A stretch of DNA of 26,164 bases from Lentisphaeria bacterium UBA1829 (GCA_002338895.1 DDJH01000035.1:224-26387); one strand, 5' to 3'; shown: positions 6,978 through 15,195, counted from the stretch's first letter. Numbers and translations are program-made. Notes: a model not told the origin generated them from the sequence alone.

Positions 6978-8138
6978 ATGAGCCCGATTTTTTCCTCTTT
7001 TTCGCTTCCGCCCCTCGCCAGCGGGTCGCTTTACTACGCGTTCGACCATTCGGACCTGATGGGACAGGGAATCGTGATCCTGCTGACCCTGATGTCCATC
7101 GCCACATGGACTCTGATGCTGGAAAAGGGGATCGGACTGAGCCGCGCTTACAAAGGCTCCCGCCGCTTCCTGGAGGAGTTCCGGAGAAAAAGAAACGTGA
7201 TGGCGCTGCGGAACCGCGCGGCAAACGATTCGTCGCCGGTTGCACGTGTCTACGAAAGCGGATTCGCCCGTCTTGCGCAGATCAACGGGGATGAGACCGG
7301 CGGAACCATCTCCCGTTCCCGGCCCCTCTCCGAACTGGAGATCGAAGTGGTCCGCTCCACAATGGAGGAGACGGTCGCCGATCAGATCGTCAAACTGGAG
7401 GATAAGATCATCGTCCTGATGACCGCGGTCAGCATCAGCCCGTTCCTCGGACTGTTCGGAACGGTCTGGGGCATCATGCTCGCCTTCACCGAGATGGCCA
7501 TGGCCGGAAAACCCGATATCCAGACGCTCGCTCCGGGCGTGTCCGGCGCTCTGCTGACAACCGTTCTCGGTCTGCTGGTCGCCATCCCCTCGCTGATCGG
7601 CTACAACGCGATCGCCTTCTACATCAAACAGCTCACGGTCTATATGGACAACCAGGTCGAGGAGTTCGCCAACAAACTGAAACTCGCGGCGGCGGAAGAG
7701 GAACATCGGGAGAAAGCGGAAAATACAGCGCTCCGCTCCTATTCCAGTTCGCAGGTGGTTCCGGAGCGTCCGGTTCAGTCCGCCTATCCGTCCCCGGAAA
7801 GCGTCCAGGGGGCGATTCCGCGCCGTCCGGCACAACCCGTCTACCCCTCTCAGGAGAGCGGGCAGGGGGCCATGTCGCCGCGCCCGGCGCAGTCCATGTA
7901 TCCGTCCCCGGAAGGCGGACAGCAGGGGACCGTTCCGCCGCGTCCGGCCTCCATGCAGGCTCCGCAGGAACAGACCCCTTCGTTTTCCCAGCAGGGATTC
8001 CCCGGTCAGGCTCCGGCCCCTTCGACCGCTCCGAATCCTTATTCCGCCCAGGGAAGAGCCCCCTATCCTTCGAGCGGCTATTCCGCTCCGATCCCCCAGC
8101 GGCCCCCGACGGCCGGATACGGGGATGAGGAGGGCTGA
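6978..8138 (+). CDS. MotA/TolQ/ExbB-family proton channel with long repetitive Pro-rich tail
   Basis: Inner-membrane proton-channel subunit that, with an ExbD/TolR partner, turns proton flow into force on the envelope. Three membrane segments are visible: about 29-48, 143-170 and 188-213, the last two in the conserved core SISPFLGLFGTVWGIMLAF (152-170) and LAPGVSGALLTTVLGLLVAIPSLIGYN (184-210). The family usually ends about 20-30 residues after the last helix. Here about 140 more follow, rich in Pro, Gln, Ser and Tyr, including three units of about 19 residues beginning RPxQ (264-321). The tail should be disordered and cytoplasmic. Start ATG has GGAG eleven bases upstream; an earlier ATG at 6961 closes after six codons. 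It is the first gene of a four-gene cluster. Confidence 0.9.
   Translation: MSPIFSSFSLPPLASGSLYYAFDHSDLMGQGIVILLTLMSIATWTLMLEKGIGLSRAYKGSRRFLEEFRRKRNVMALRNRAANDSSPVARVYESGFARLAQINGDETGGTISRSRPLSELEIEVVRSTMEETVADQIVKLEDKIIVLMTAVSISPFLGLFGTVWGIMLAFTEMAMAGKPDIQTLAPGVSGALLTTVLGLLVAIPSLIGYNAIAFYIKQLTVYMDNQVEEFANKLKLAAAEEEHREKAENTALRSYSSSQVVPERPVQSAYPSPESVQGAIPRRPAQPVYPSQESGQGAMSPRPAQSMYPSPEGGQQGTVPPRPASMQAPQEQTPSFSQQGFPGQAPAPSTAPNPYSAQGRAPYPSSGYSAPIPQRPPTAGYGDEEG
7767..7940 (+). repeat. Three tandem coding repeats in the ExbB-like tail
   Basis: Three units of 57, 57 and 60 bases encode RPVQSAYPSPESVQGAIPR, RPAQPVYPSQESGQGAMSP and RPAQSMYPSPEGGQQGTVPP; a degenerate fourth (RPASMQAPQEQ) follows. 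Sharing at both DNA and protein level suggests recent duplication. Confidence 0.75.
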
Positions 8139-8140
8139 AA

Positions 8141-8545
8141 ATGGCGCGCCATCGGTTCAGCAACCCTCCGTTCGATCAGATCAATGTCACACCGCTGATC
8201 GACACGCTGTTCTTTCTGCTGATCATCTTCATGATTACCGCTCCGCTGCTGGAGTACAGCATGGATGTGACGCCGCCGGCCTACAACGCGGCGGATATCA
8301 AACCGGATGAAAATTCCAAGGTGGTGAACATCCGGAAAAACGGCGATGTCGTCTTTGAAAACCAGGTGGTGACCATGCCGGAACTGGTGCAGCGCCTGAC
8401 CGCTCTGCGTGACAGCGGAAGAAAATACAGTTTCTATCTCCGCGCCGATGCCGATCTGCGGTACGGCGCCGTGATCGACGTGCTCCGCAGTGTGAAGAAC
8501 GCCGGCTTCAACGATCTCTCCCTGATCACGTCCGCCGAGGAGTAA
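8141..8545 (+). CDS. ExbD/TolR-family protein
   Basis: The 134-residue partner of the upstream channel. A short cytoplasmic N-terminus leads into the signature INVTPLIDTLFFLLIIFMITAPLLE (14-38): a single membrane helix in which Asp21 is the proton-carrying residue of ExbD/TolR. The periplasmic part (about 55-134), with RADADLRYGAVIDVLRSVKNAGFNDLSLIT, is the usual small alpha/beta ExbD domain. It starts two bases after the exbB-like stop, so translation is coupled. Confidence 0.95.
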   Translation: MARHRFSNPPFDQINVTPLIDTLFFLLIIFMITAPLLEYSMDVTPPAYNAADIKPDENSKVVNIRKNGDVVFENQVVTMPELVQRLTALRDSGRKYSFYLRADADLRYGAVIDVLRSVKNAGFNDLSLITSAEE

Positions 8546-8551
8546 CGCCGC

Positions 8552-9514
8552 ATGGAGGGTCTCGTAAAGCCAATGCAGCTCTACCCCGAACTGAAGAAGG
8601 ACTTCATCAGCCGCAGACTGAAACACGTCCTCTTCACGGTGATCGTTCTGCTTCATGTGGGAATTTTCGTTCTGCCTGCGCTGTGGTATTTTTTCCGCCA
8701 GTGGCTCAAACCGGATGAGAAGGTGATCTCGGTTTCTCTGGTGGACTTCCCCTCGGCCAATCCGCGTCCGGGGGGCGGAGGCGCTCCGGGGGCCGGTGAA
8801 CGGACGGAAACGGCGGCGGAACCTCCGCCGCTCCCGGATGTGAAACCGCTCGACAACTCCATTCCCGATGTCCCGGATATTCCGGACGTTCCGCAAATCC
8901 GGTATCCGAAGCCGGTTCCGCAGGAGCGTCCGGTCGTCCGGAAAGAGGTCCCGAAGACCACGCCGGCTCCGCCGAAGGCGAAACCGGCTCCGGTCAAACG
9001 CCGGAATCCGGTCGACATGGTCGAACAGATCCGGAGACAGCGGGCGCAGAACAGAAAACGCATGAACAGTTCCCGGAAGGGAACATCTTCCTCGTCTTCG
9101 CGGTCTACCAATGCGGCGGCGCAGCGGCAGAAAATGCTGCGCGATCTGGCGGCGCAGATGCGGAACGCCGGATCGGGCGGAGGTGCCGGAAGCGGAACCG
9201 GACGGGGACGCGCATCCGGGGCGGGAACCGGCGGAATTTACGACCCGACTCTCTCCGAACTGCTCCGGCTGATCGACCGGTACTGGATCGACCCGCAGAT
9301 TTCGTCCGGCGCGTCGCCGGAGTCGGTCCTGATCGCGTTCGAGATCGACGGACGCGGCGGAATTGCGGTCCGTTCGGCGCAGCGGTCCAGGGATCCCGCG
9401 ATCGACGCCTCGGTCGCCCAGCTGCTGAAAAAACTGCAGACGATGCGTATCGCACCGCCGGAGGGCCGGCGGAGCAAATCCTATACCGTGCGTCTGCGGA
9501 TCCGGGAGGAATGA
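8552..9514 (+). CDS. TonB/TolA-like energy-transducing protein
   Basis: The 320-residue protein has the TonB/TolA layout: cytoplasmic N-terminus, one membrane helix (about 26-48) with a His at 35 (IVLLHVGIF) at the position where TonB and TolA carry their essential His, then a Pro-rich spacer (60-150, with PDVPDIPDVPQIRYPKPVPQERP), a Lys/Arg/Ser-rich stretch (150-190), a Gly-rich linker (210-233) and a C-terminal domain (236-318) resembling TonB_C/TolA_C (LIAFEIDGRGGIAVRSAQRSRDPAIDASVAQLLKKL). It spans the periplasm and carries force from the two upstream proteins. GAGGAG sits ten bases before the ATG; the gap to the exbD-like gene is six bases. Whether it serves TonB-dependent receptors or a Tol-Pal system cannot be decided here. 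Confidence 0.82.
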   Translation: MEGLVKPMQLYPELKKDFISRRLKHVLFTVIVLLHVGIFVLPALWYFFRQWLKPDEKVISVSLVDFPSANPRPGGGGAPGAGERTETAAEPPPLPDVKPLDNSIPDVPDIPDVPQIRYPKPVPQERPVVRKEVPKTTPAPPKAKPAPVKRRNPVDMVEQIRRQRAQNRKRMNSSRKGTSSSSSRSTNAAAQRQKMLRDLAAQMRNAGSGGGAGSGTGRGRASGAGTGGIYDPTLSELLRLIDRYWIDPQISSGASPESVLIAFEIDGRGGIAVRSAQRSRDPAIDASVAQLLKKLQTMRIAPPEGRRSKSYTVRLRIREE

Positions 9515-9529
9515 GGAGAACAGAACACT

Positions 9530-11389
9530 ATGAACAACAGACGGTATGCCGATATTCTTTTGACGTTGTGTCTGATCGCATTTGTGCTGATCGGCTATGC
9601 GCTGATCACCGCACTGGACCGGACGCGCTTTGAACTGGAAAATCTTCATGCGACGGTTCGGGCTTTGAATGAGAAAATCTCTTCCGAACCGTTCCGGGCC
9701 CCGGATCCCGCTCCGGAGAGGAGTGAGGACCGTTCCACCGCCGCCGTCTCCGTTCCGATGGCGAACGCGGAGTTCTTCGATCCGAACGCGGTTCCCGGCG
9801 ACCGGTACATCGCCTCCATCGCGGCGGATACAAAAAACATGAACTATCTGATCAACAACGACGCCACGCTCGGACAGGATCTGATGCCCCGCGTCATGGA
9901 TTCTCTTGCCGTGCGCAACTATGCCGATCTGAACAAATTCGAGCCGCAGATGGCCGAGTCCTGGTCCGTTTCCGAGGACGGACTCCGCATCCGGGTCAAA
10001 CTCCGCGAGGGGATTCTGTGGCACGATTTCACCGATCCGGTTTCCGGAAAGGTCTGGAAGGATGTCCCCGTTACCTCCGAGGACTTCAAATTCTATGTGG
10101 ATGTGGTCAAGAATCCGAAAGTGGACGCCGCTCCGATCCGTACGTACCTGAGCGATCTGGATTCGATCCGCGTCATCAGCGACCGCGAATTCGAAGTGGT
10201 CTGGAAGAAACGGTATTTCCTTTCGCTGGACATGACGCTCTCCCTCTCTCCGCTTCCGCGCCACCTCTATCATGCGTACGACGGTCCGTTCGATCCGGTT
10301 CGCTTCAATGAGGATCATGAACGGAACCGGATTCTCGTCGGCTGCGGACCGTACCGCTTCGTCAAGTGGGACAAGGGGCACCGCATTCTGCTGACCCGCT
10401 GGGAGAAGTATTACGGCCGCCGCTATGGCGTCATGCCGCCGATCCGCAATCTGGCGTTCGACGTGATTCAGCATCCGAACACCCGGCTGCAGGCGCTGCT
10501 GTCGAAGGATCTGGACACGTCTCCGCTGACTCCCGATCAGTGGATCCACCGGACCGATTCCCCGGAATTCGGCGAGAAGGGGTTCCTGCGGAAAATCCGG
10601 AATCTGCAGCTGGTGTACAACTATCTCGGATTCAATCTCTCCAATCCGCTGTTCCGCGATGCGAAAACGCGGGTCGCCCTGAGCCACATGATCGACCGCG
10701 ACCGGATCGTCAAGGATATTTATTACGGTCTTGCCCGTCCGGTGTCCGGTCCGTTCTTTCCGGAAGGCCCCGCCTGCGACAAGAGCATCGCCCCCTATCC
10801 GTACTCCCCCGCCCGTGCCCGTGAACTGCTCGCCGAGGCCGGATGGCGCGATACGGACAACGATGGAATCCTGGAACGCGACGGTCTCAAATTCCGCTTT
10901 ACGCTTGTCTATCCCAACGCCAACGAAACCTACAAGCGGATGCTCCCCATCATCAAGGAGGAGATGGCGAAAGCCGGCGTGCAGATGGAACTCCTCGGAC
11001 TGGAATGGTCCGTCTGTGTCCAGCGTCTGGAAAAGAAAAGTTTCGACATGTGCGCTCTCGCCTGGAGCGGCGGTCTCAACCCCGATCCGTTTCAGCTCTG
11101 GCACTCCAGCCAGGCCGATATCGAGGGCTCCAGCAACCACATCCGGTTCAAAAATGCCGAAGCCGACCGCCTGATCGAACAGATCCGCGTGACCTTCGAC
11201 CCCGCCGAACGTCAGAAGCTCTATCATCGCTTCCACCGTCTGGTGCATGAGGAACAGCCGTACATCTTCCTTTTCGCGCCGTTCTCTCTGAATGCGCTGA
11301 ACCGGCGGTATCACAACTTCCGGTTGTTCCCGCTCGGCTTCGCGGACATGATCCTCTGGACGCCGAAGGCGGAGCAGATGACGCTTTGA
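9530..11389 (+). CDS. Membrane-anchored family 5 (peptide/oligopeptide) solute-binding protein
   Basis: The 619-residue protein has an N-terminal membrane helix (about 8-29) with no lipobox or clear signal-peptidase site, then a short coiled coil (30-52) and a Pro-rich linker. From about 80 it matches SBP_bac_5: LMPRVMDSLAVRNYADLNKFEPQMAESWSVSEDGLRIRVKLREGILWHDF, VPVTSEDFKFYVD, GCGPYRFVKWDKGHRILLTRWEKYYG and FRDAKTRVALSHMIDRDRIVKDIYYGLARPVSGPF. Family members bind peptides, nickel or sugars for ABC importers. Here no permease or ATPase gene is adjacent; the neighbours are the Exb/TonB-like proteins, with a 15-bp gap. A DTDNDGILERDG loop inside the domain resembles a metal-binding turn. Ligand unknown. 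Confidence 0.9.
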   Translation: MNNRRYADILLTLCLIAFVLIGYALITALDRTRFELENLHATVRALNEKISSEPFRAPDPAPERSEDRSTAAVSVPMANAEFFDPNAVPGDRYIASIAADTKNMNYLINNDATLGQDLMPRVMDSLAVRNYADLNKFEPQMAESWSVSEDGLRIRVKLREGILWHDFTDPVSGKVWKDVPVTSEDFKFYVDVVKNPKVDAAPIRTYLSDLDSIRVISDREFEVVWKKRYFLSLDMTLSLSPLPRHLYHAYDGPFDPVRFNEDHERNRILVGCGPYRFVKWDKGHRILLTRWEKYYGRRYGVMPPIRNLAFDVIQHPNTRLQALLSKDLDTSPLTPDQWIHRTDSPEFGEKGFLRKIRNLQLVYNYLGFNLSNPLFRDAKTRVALSHMIDRDRIVKDIYYGLARPVSGPFFPEGPACDKSIAPYPYSPARARELLAEAGWRDTDNDGILERDGLKFRFTLVYPNANETYKRMLPIIKEEMAKAGVQMELLGLEWSVCVQRLEKKSFDMCALAWSGGLNPDPFQLWHSSQADIEGSSNHIRFKNAEADRLIEQIRVTFDPAERQKLYHRFHRLVHEEQPYIFLFAPFSLNALNRRYHNFRLFPLGFADMILWTPKAEQMTL

Positions 11390-11407
11390 AAAAATCCCTC
11401 CGGCAAG

Positions 11408-11441
11408 CCCATCCCCTTCGAGAGAGAAAGAGAGGGATGGG
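11408..11441. terminator. Hairpin between convergent genes, possible terminator
   Basis: CCCATCCC (11408-11415) pairs with GGGATGGG (11434-11441) around an 18-base purine-rich loop. It lies in the 72-bp gap between the convergent binding-protein and mlaD genes. Read on the minus strand a T-run lies downstream (11396-11391), directly after an alternative GAGGGAT arm. The stem lacks a tight U-tract on the plus strand, so termination is plausible but unproven. Confidence 0.35.
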
Positions 11442-11461
11442 GAGGAGAGGTGGTGGACGGC

Positions 11462-12457
11462 TTATTTTTTCCCGCTCAGGAGCGAGGAGGGATTGTCGTC
11501 CAGAGTCTGAATCAGTTCGGAAAGCGCATCCAGCGTGTCATTGAATTTTGACATGGTGTCGTTGAAGGCCCGTTCGGAATCGCGCAGGGAGATCGCGGCG
11601 TTGCGGAAGGATTCCGAGGTTTCCGGGATCTTCGATTCCTCCATGATCCGATCCATTTTCCGGGAGAGTTCCCGAATCTGTTCCAGAGCGTCGGCCGTCT
11701 TGCTGGAGAGCTCTTCAAAACGCTGCGGCGTAAAGACCGCGTTCAGAGAGTTGACGGTCCTGGAAAGTTCACCGGTCAGCTTTTCCGAATTGGCCAGCAT
11801 GACCTTCAGATTCGGATCCGACAGCAGGGCGTTTGCGGTGTTCAGCACGTTTTCCAGACGTTCGCTGAGAAGTTTGTAGTCAATGGATGCGATCTTGGCA
11901 ATGGTTTCCGTGATTCCGGCCCGCAGTCCGGTGAGCATGGAGGGCTCGGAGGGAATGTAGAAGACCCCTTCCTGACGGAGACCGGGTTTCAGAGCCGTTT
12001 CCGCTTTGGTGTCGAGCGGGAGTTCCGAGTCGTGATAGTCCAGCTCGATATACTTGAATCCGCTGATTCCGTTGAGTTCCAGTCTGGCCCGCAGCCCGTT
12101 CCGGATCTCGCGTTCCATGTAGATGTAGAATTCCGGTTCGTTGATCGTTTCCGCCCGGCGCCCGCGGACCGGATCGGAACTCATCTTGCTGAGGTTGACC
12201 TCCATATCCACGCGGATCAGATTGTTCGAGGTCGACAGCGTGATGTCCGTCACCTTTCCGATCGGCACGCCGCGGTATTTGACCAGCGCTCCCGACTCGA
12301 GTCCCTGAACGCTCTCCTGAAACAGCGTGAACACCGGAACCTTCGTGTTGACAAAGTCAAACAGCCCGAAAACAAGGAACAGAATGCAGAGCAGAAGAAA
12401 TGAGATCGTGACAAACAACCCCAGCTTGAATTTATCCGTTTCCAGATTCGTGTCCAT
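11462..12457 (-). CDS. mlaD: MCE-domain lipid transport protein (MlaD-like)
   Basis: The 331-residue protein has one membrane helix (about 12-32, LGLFVTISFLLLCILFLVFGL), an MCE domain (about 38-120, with VQGLESGALVKYRGVPIGKVTDI, the typical first strands) and a long helical C-terminus (about 180-320). MlaD rings hold lipid in the periplasm and sit on the MlaFE transporter. It is longer than E. coli MlaD (183 residues), nearer the PqiB/Mce type with a helical needle. AAGGAGAGG precedes the start, 14 bases after the mlaF stop. It is the last gene of the operon. Confidence 0.9.
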   Translation of the reverse strand: MDTNLETDKFKLGLFVTISFLLLCILFLVFGLFDFVNTKVPVFTLFQESVQGLESGALVKYRGVPIGKVTDITLSTSNNLIRVDMEVNLSKMSSDPVRGRRAETINEPEFYIYMEREIRNGLRARLELNGISGFKYIELDYHDSELPLDTKAETALKPGLRQEGVFYIPSEPSMLTGLRAGITETIAKIASIDYKLLSERLENVLNTANALLSDPNLKVMLANSEKLTGELSRTVNSLNAVFTPQRFEELSSKTADALEQIRELSRKMDRIMEESKIPETSESFRNAAISLRDSERAFNDTMSKFNDTLDALSELIQTLDDNPSSLLSGKK

Positions 12458-12471
12458 GGTTCATCCTCTCC

Positions 12472-13227
12472 TTAAGTTCGTCTTCCGCGATTCAGAAAAA
12501 TCCGTACTTTTTCAATCGGACAGTGGTCCCGCAGTTCCGCCGGCGGTCCTTCCGCAATTACCGTTCCCGCCTCCCGGTCCAGGAAAACCGCCCGGTCCGC
12601 AACGGCAAAAATACTGTCCAGCTCATGTGTCACAATCCCAATTGCCGCATTGCAGCGTTCCCGGATGCTCAGAATCAGATCATCCAGATTCGCCGAATTC
12701 AGCGGGTCGAGTCCCGCCGACGGCTCGTCCAGAAAAATGATTTTCGGGTCGAGCGCAAGCGCCCGCGCCACCGCCGCCCGTTTGACCATTCCCCCCGAAA
12801 GATCCGCCGGCATCATCTCTTCCGTCCCTTTCAGATCCACCATCTCCAGTTTCTCGCGGACGATCCGCCGGATCTCCTCCTTTGAATAATCTGTATACTC
12901 CTCCAGCGGCAGCGCAATGTTCTCCCCGATGGTGTAGGAGCGGAACAGCGCTCCCCCCTGAAACGCAACACCGAAACGGCGCATGATCGACCGCTTTTTT
13001 TCCCCGGTCGCCCGGACAATGCTCTCATTCTCAATCAGGATTTCGCCCTCCCGGACCGGAAGCAGTCCGATGACGGCCTTGAGCATCGTGCTCTTCCCGC
13101 ATCCGGAGCCGCCCAGAAGCGCGACGATCTCTCCTTCCCGGATCTCGAACGAGACATTCCGCAGCACGATCCTTTCTCCGTATCCGACCGCCACATTCTG
13201 CACCTGCACTGCCGCCCGTTCCGCCAT
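12472..13227 (-). CDS. mlaF: ABC transporter ATPase of the Mla lipid transport system
   Basis: The 251-residue ATPase has Walker A GGSGCGKST (39-47), Q-loop FQGGALF (89-95), signature DLSGGMVKR (142-150), Walker B IIFLDEPSAGLDP (163-175) and the H-loop THELDSIF. The GGALF after the Q-loop and SGGMVKRAAVARA are typical of MlaF/TTG2A rather than of importers for small solutes. It powers phospholipid movement between inner and outer membranes with the MlaE permease. Its ATG lies one base after the mlaE stop, so the two are translationally coupled. Confidence 0.95.
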   Translation of the reverse strand: MAERAAVQVQNVAVGYGERIVLRNVSFEIREGEIVALLGGSGCGKSTMLKAVIGLLPVREGEILIENESIVRATGEKKRSIMRRFGVAFQGGALFRSYTIGENIALPLEEYTDYSKEEIRRIVREKLEMVDLKGTEEMMPADLSGGMVKRAAVARALALDPKIIFLDEPSAGLDPLNSANLDDLILSIRERCNAAIGIVTHELDSIFAVADRAVFLDREAGTVIAEGPPAELRDHCPIEKVRIFLNRGRRT

Positions 13228-13228
13228 C

Positions 13229-14050
13229 TCACACCGCCGATCCGTAGAAAATCAGATTGAACATCCGCGCCATCATCGAGTCCGCCAGAATGATCCAGAT
13301 GATGCTGGTGACCACCGCCGAGGTCGTCGCCCGTCCGACTCCGAGCGAATCCTCCTGCGCGTCAAATCCCCGCATGCAGCAGATTCCCGTGATGATGACC
13401 GCAAACACCGCGCTCTTCACAAAACTTTCGATGAAAAAACGCGGCGGAACCCAGTAGAGGGTCTGTGTGTAGTACGCGGACGCGGGAATGTCCAGCTCGA
13501 ATGTCCCGACCAGCATCCCCCCGATGATCCCGAAAAGATCTCCGAAGAACGTCAGAAGCGGCATCATGCAGATCATCGCAAGCAGTTTCGGAATCACCAG
13601 AAAGCGCCAGGGCGAAAATCCCATTGTCAGAAGCGCATTGATCTCCTCCGACGCCTTCATCGTCGCGATCTCCGCCGCGAAGGCCGATCCCGCCCGTCCG
13701 GTTGCGATCACCGCCACCATCAGCGGCCCCAGTTCCCGCACGATGGAGCAGCCCACCAGCGCCGGAAGAAAGGAGTCCGCTCCGTATTTGTGCATCTGAA
13801 CCGCCGACTGGTAGCCGAGAATCAGACCCATCAGAAGACAGATCAGCGAACTGACCGGAAACGCGTTCGCCCCGCACAGATTCATGTAGTACAGGGTCTC
13901 CTTCCGCCGGATCCGCGAGGGATGGCGGAGCGCGGAGAAAAACTCCGAAATCGTCTCGCCGGTAAACAGAATCAGATGAAGGGAGTCCCGGACGATGTCG
14001 ATGGTCGCATCGCCGACCTGAACGATCAGTTTGTGTCCGACCCCCTTCAT
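13229..14050 (-). CDS. mlaE: MlaE-family ABC permease
   Basis: The 273-residue integral membrane protein has the MlaE core: LMGLILGYQSAVQMHKYGADSFLPALVGCSIVRELGPLMVAVIATGRAGSAFAAEIATMKASEEINALLTMGFSP. The RELGPL and GRAGSAFAAEIATMK motifs are diagnostic. About five membrane segments follow an N-terminal interfacial helix. It is the inner-membrane channel on which the MlaD ring and the MlaF dimer assemble. No MlaB-type STAS protein or MlaC-type periplasmic carrier is present in the window. It starts 12 bases after the NYN-cold-shock gene, whose stop overlaps its AAGGGA ribosome site. Confidence 0.93.
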   Translation of the reverse strand: MKGVGHKLIVQVGDATIDIVRDSLHLILFTGETISEFFSALRHPSRIRRKETLYYMNLCGANAFPVSSLICLLMGLILGYQSAVQMHKYGADSFLPALVGCSIVRELGPLMVAVIATGRAGSAFAAEIATMKASEEINALLTMGFSPWRFLVIPKLLAMICMMPLLTFFGDLFGIIGGMLVGTFELDIPASAYYTQTLYWVPPRFFIESFVKSAVFAVIITGICCMRGFDAQEDSLGVGRATTSAVVTSIIWIILADSMMARMFNLIFYGSAV

Positions 14051-14062
14051 GCGGCGGATCCC

Positions 14063-15076
14063 TTATACCGTCTCCGTCTGGGAGGAGACCCGCGTAATGT
14101 GACGGGCGCATTCACCCCGTTCATTTTCGCCGACCTCGTATTCCAGCATGTCGCCGACATTGAGCTCGTTGAAGTCGATCCCTTCCAGATCCTCCCAGAA
14201 GAAAAACAGATTCTTCGGAGACGGCTCATTGGAGAGAAATCCATATCCGTTCTTCAGCTGGAGAATCCGGCTGCATTTGCGGATCCCGTGCGGCGTCGGC
14301 GGAACGACGGTCTGCATCGGCTGATCGGGATCGCTTCCGTCGTAATGGGCTCCGCGCGCGGAATCCGGCTGAACTTCATCGTAATTCGGGTGCGAATACG
14401 ATTCGTCTTTCGAATGTCTGGATTCGTCCCGGGAGCCGGAAGGAACAAAGAGCGCATTGATCTCGCTGGCGTCGAACCGGTTGTCCTGTCCGTCGATGAC
14501 CTTGTGCATCCAGACCGGGTAGGTCACTTCGTTCATCATTTTCCCGGATGTGGCGGTGTAGCGTTCGTTGCCGTTGTCGTCCACATATTCAAAATCCCAG
14601 CCGAGCACCATGACCCGGGTCCCGAGCGCGTTCAGTTTCCGGACCAGCGGAACATAGTCCCCGTCGCTGGCGATCAGCGCCACAACATCGAACTTCTTGA
14701 AGATGTTCAGCTCCAGCGCCTCCAGCGCAAGGCATACATCCACCCCTTTTTCCCCTCCGCGGGTCACCGGAAGATAGTGCGTGACAACCCCTTCCCGCAT
14801 CAGAATATCGTCAAACATCCGCTCGTTCAGCAGAATCTGGCGCGCGTTGGCCTCCATCGCCGGAAGACGGCCCCGGAAGTAGTGACAATCCACAATCTGG
14901 CAGAACTTCGATTCCACCCCTTCCAGCCGTCCCGCAAGACGGCGGATGAAGTCATGCAGACCCGATATACTGAGCCGCGAGTGGCGCTCGTGTGCATAAC
15001 AGTAGTAGTTGCTCACATGATAGAAATAGTTGCCGTCATAAAAAATTCCGATTCTCAACAGGTGTGAGTCATACAT
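14063..15076 (-). CDS. NYN-domain (PIN-like) protein fused to a C-terminal cold-shock-like domain
   Basis: The 337-residue protein is in two parts. Residues 6-165 form a NYN/LabA-type domain of the PIN-like RNase fold: IGIFYDGNYF (9-18, Asp14), VDCHYFRGR (62-70), GGEKGVDVCLALEA (107-120, Asp113) and VVALIASDGDYVPLVRKL (131-148, Asp138/Asp140). These acidic residues would form the metal site. An acidic, Ser-rich linker (205-260) follows. Residues 267-330 look like a cold-shock/OB domain (RILQLKNGYGFLSNEPSPKNLFFFWEDL), whose aromatic GYGF and FFF patches match RNP motifs. It is inferred to be an RNA-binding nuclease. Start at 15076 has AAGGAG eight bases upstream; the open frame continues further but without a ribosome site. 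It is first in the mla operon. Confidence 0.85.
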   Translation of the reverse strand: MYDSHLLRIGIFYDGNYFYHVSNYYCYAHERHSRLSISGLHDFIRRLAGRLEGVESKFCQIVDCHYFRGRLPAMEANARQILLNERMFDDILMREGVVTHYLPVTRGGEKGVDVCLALEALELNIFKKFDVVALIASDGDYVPLVRKLNALGTRVMVLGWDFEYVDDNGNERYTATSGKMMNEVTYPVWMHKVIDGQDNRFDASEINALFVPSGSRDESRHSKDESYSHPNYDEVQPDSARGAHYDGSDPDQPMQTVVPPTPHGIRKCSRILQLKNGYGFLSNEPSPKNLFFFWEDLEGIDFNELNVGDMLEYEVGENERGECARHITRVSSQTETV

Positions 15077-15195
15077 AGGGTGTCTCCTTTTCCCAGATAA
15101 AAATAAAAACCCAACTGCCGGACCCCGTCCCTTCCTGGAATCCGTAAAACCATTCCGACAAAATATAAAAAAATCTCTCTCTGACTTATTCCGGT

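Noticed and set aside
6961..6981. ATG at 6961 as alternative start for the ExbB-like gene
   Set aside because: It is in another frame and reaches a stop after six codons; could at most be a leader peptide.
8078..11314. 1078-codon minus-strand open frame
   Set aside because: It lies antisense to four well-recognised plus-strand genes (ExbB end, ExbD, TonB-like, binding protein) and shows no domain; a GC-bias shadow.
12983..15067. 694-codon plus-strand open frame
   Set aside because: Antisense to mlaF, mlaE and the NYN gene, which all show clear motifs.
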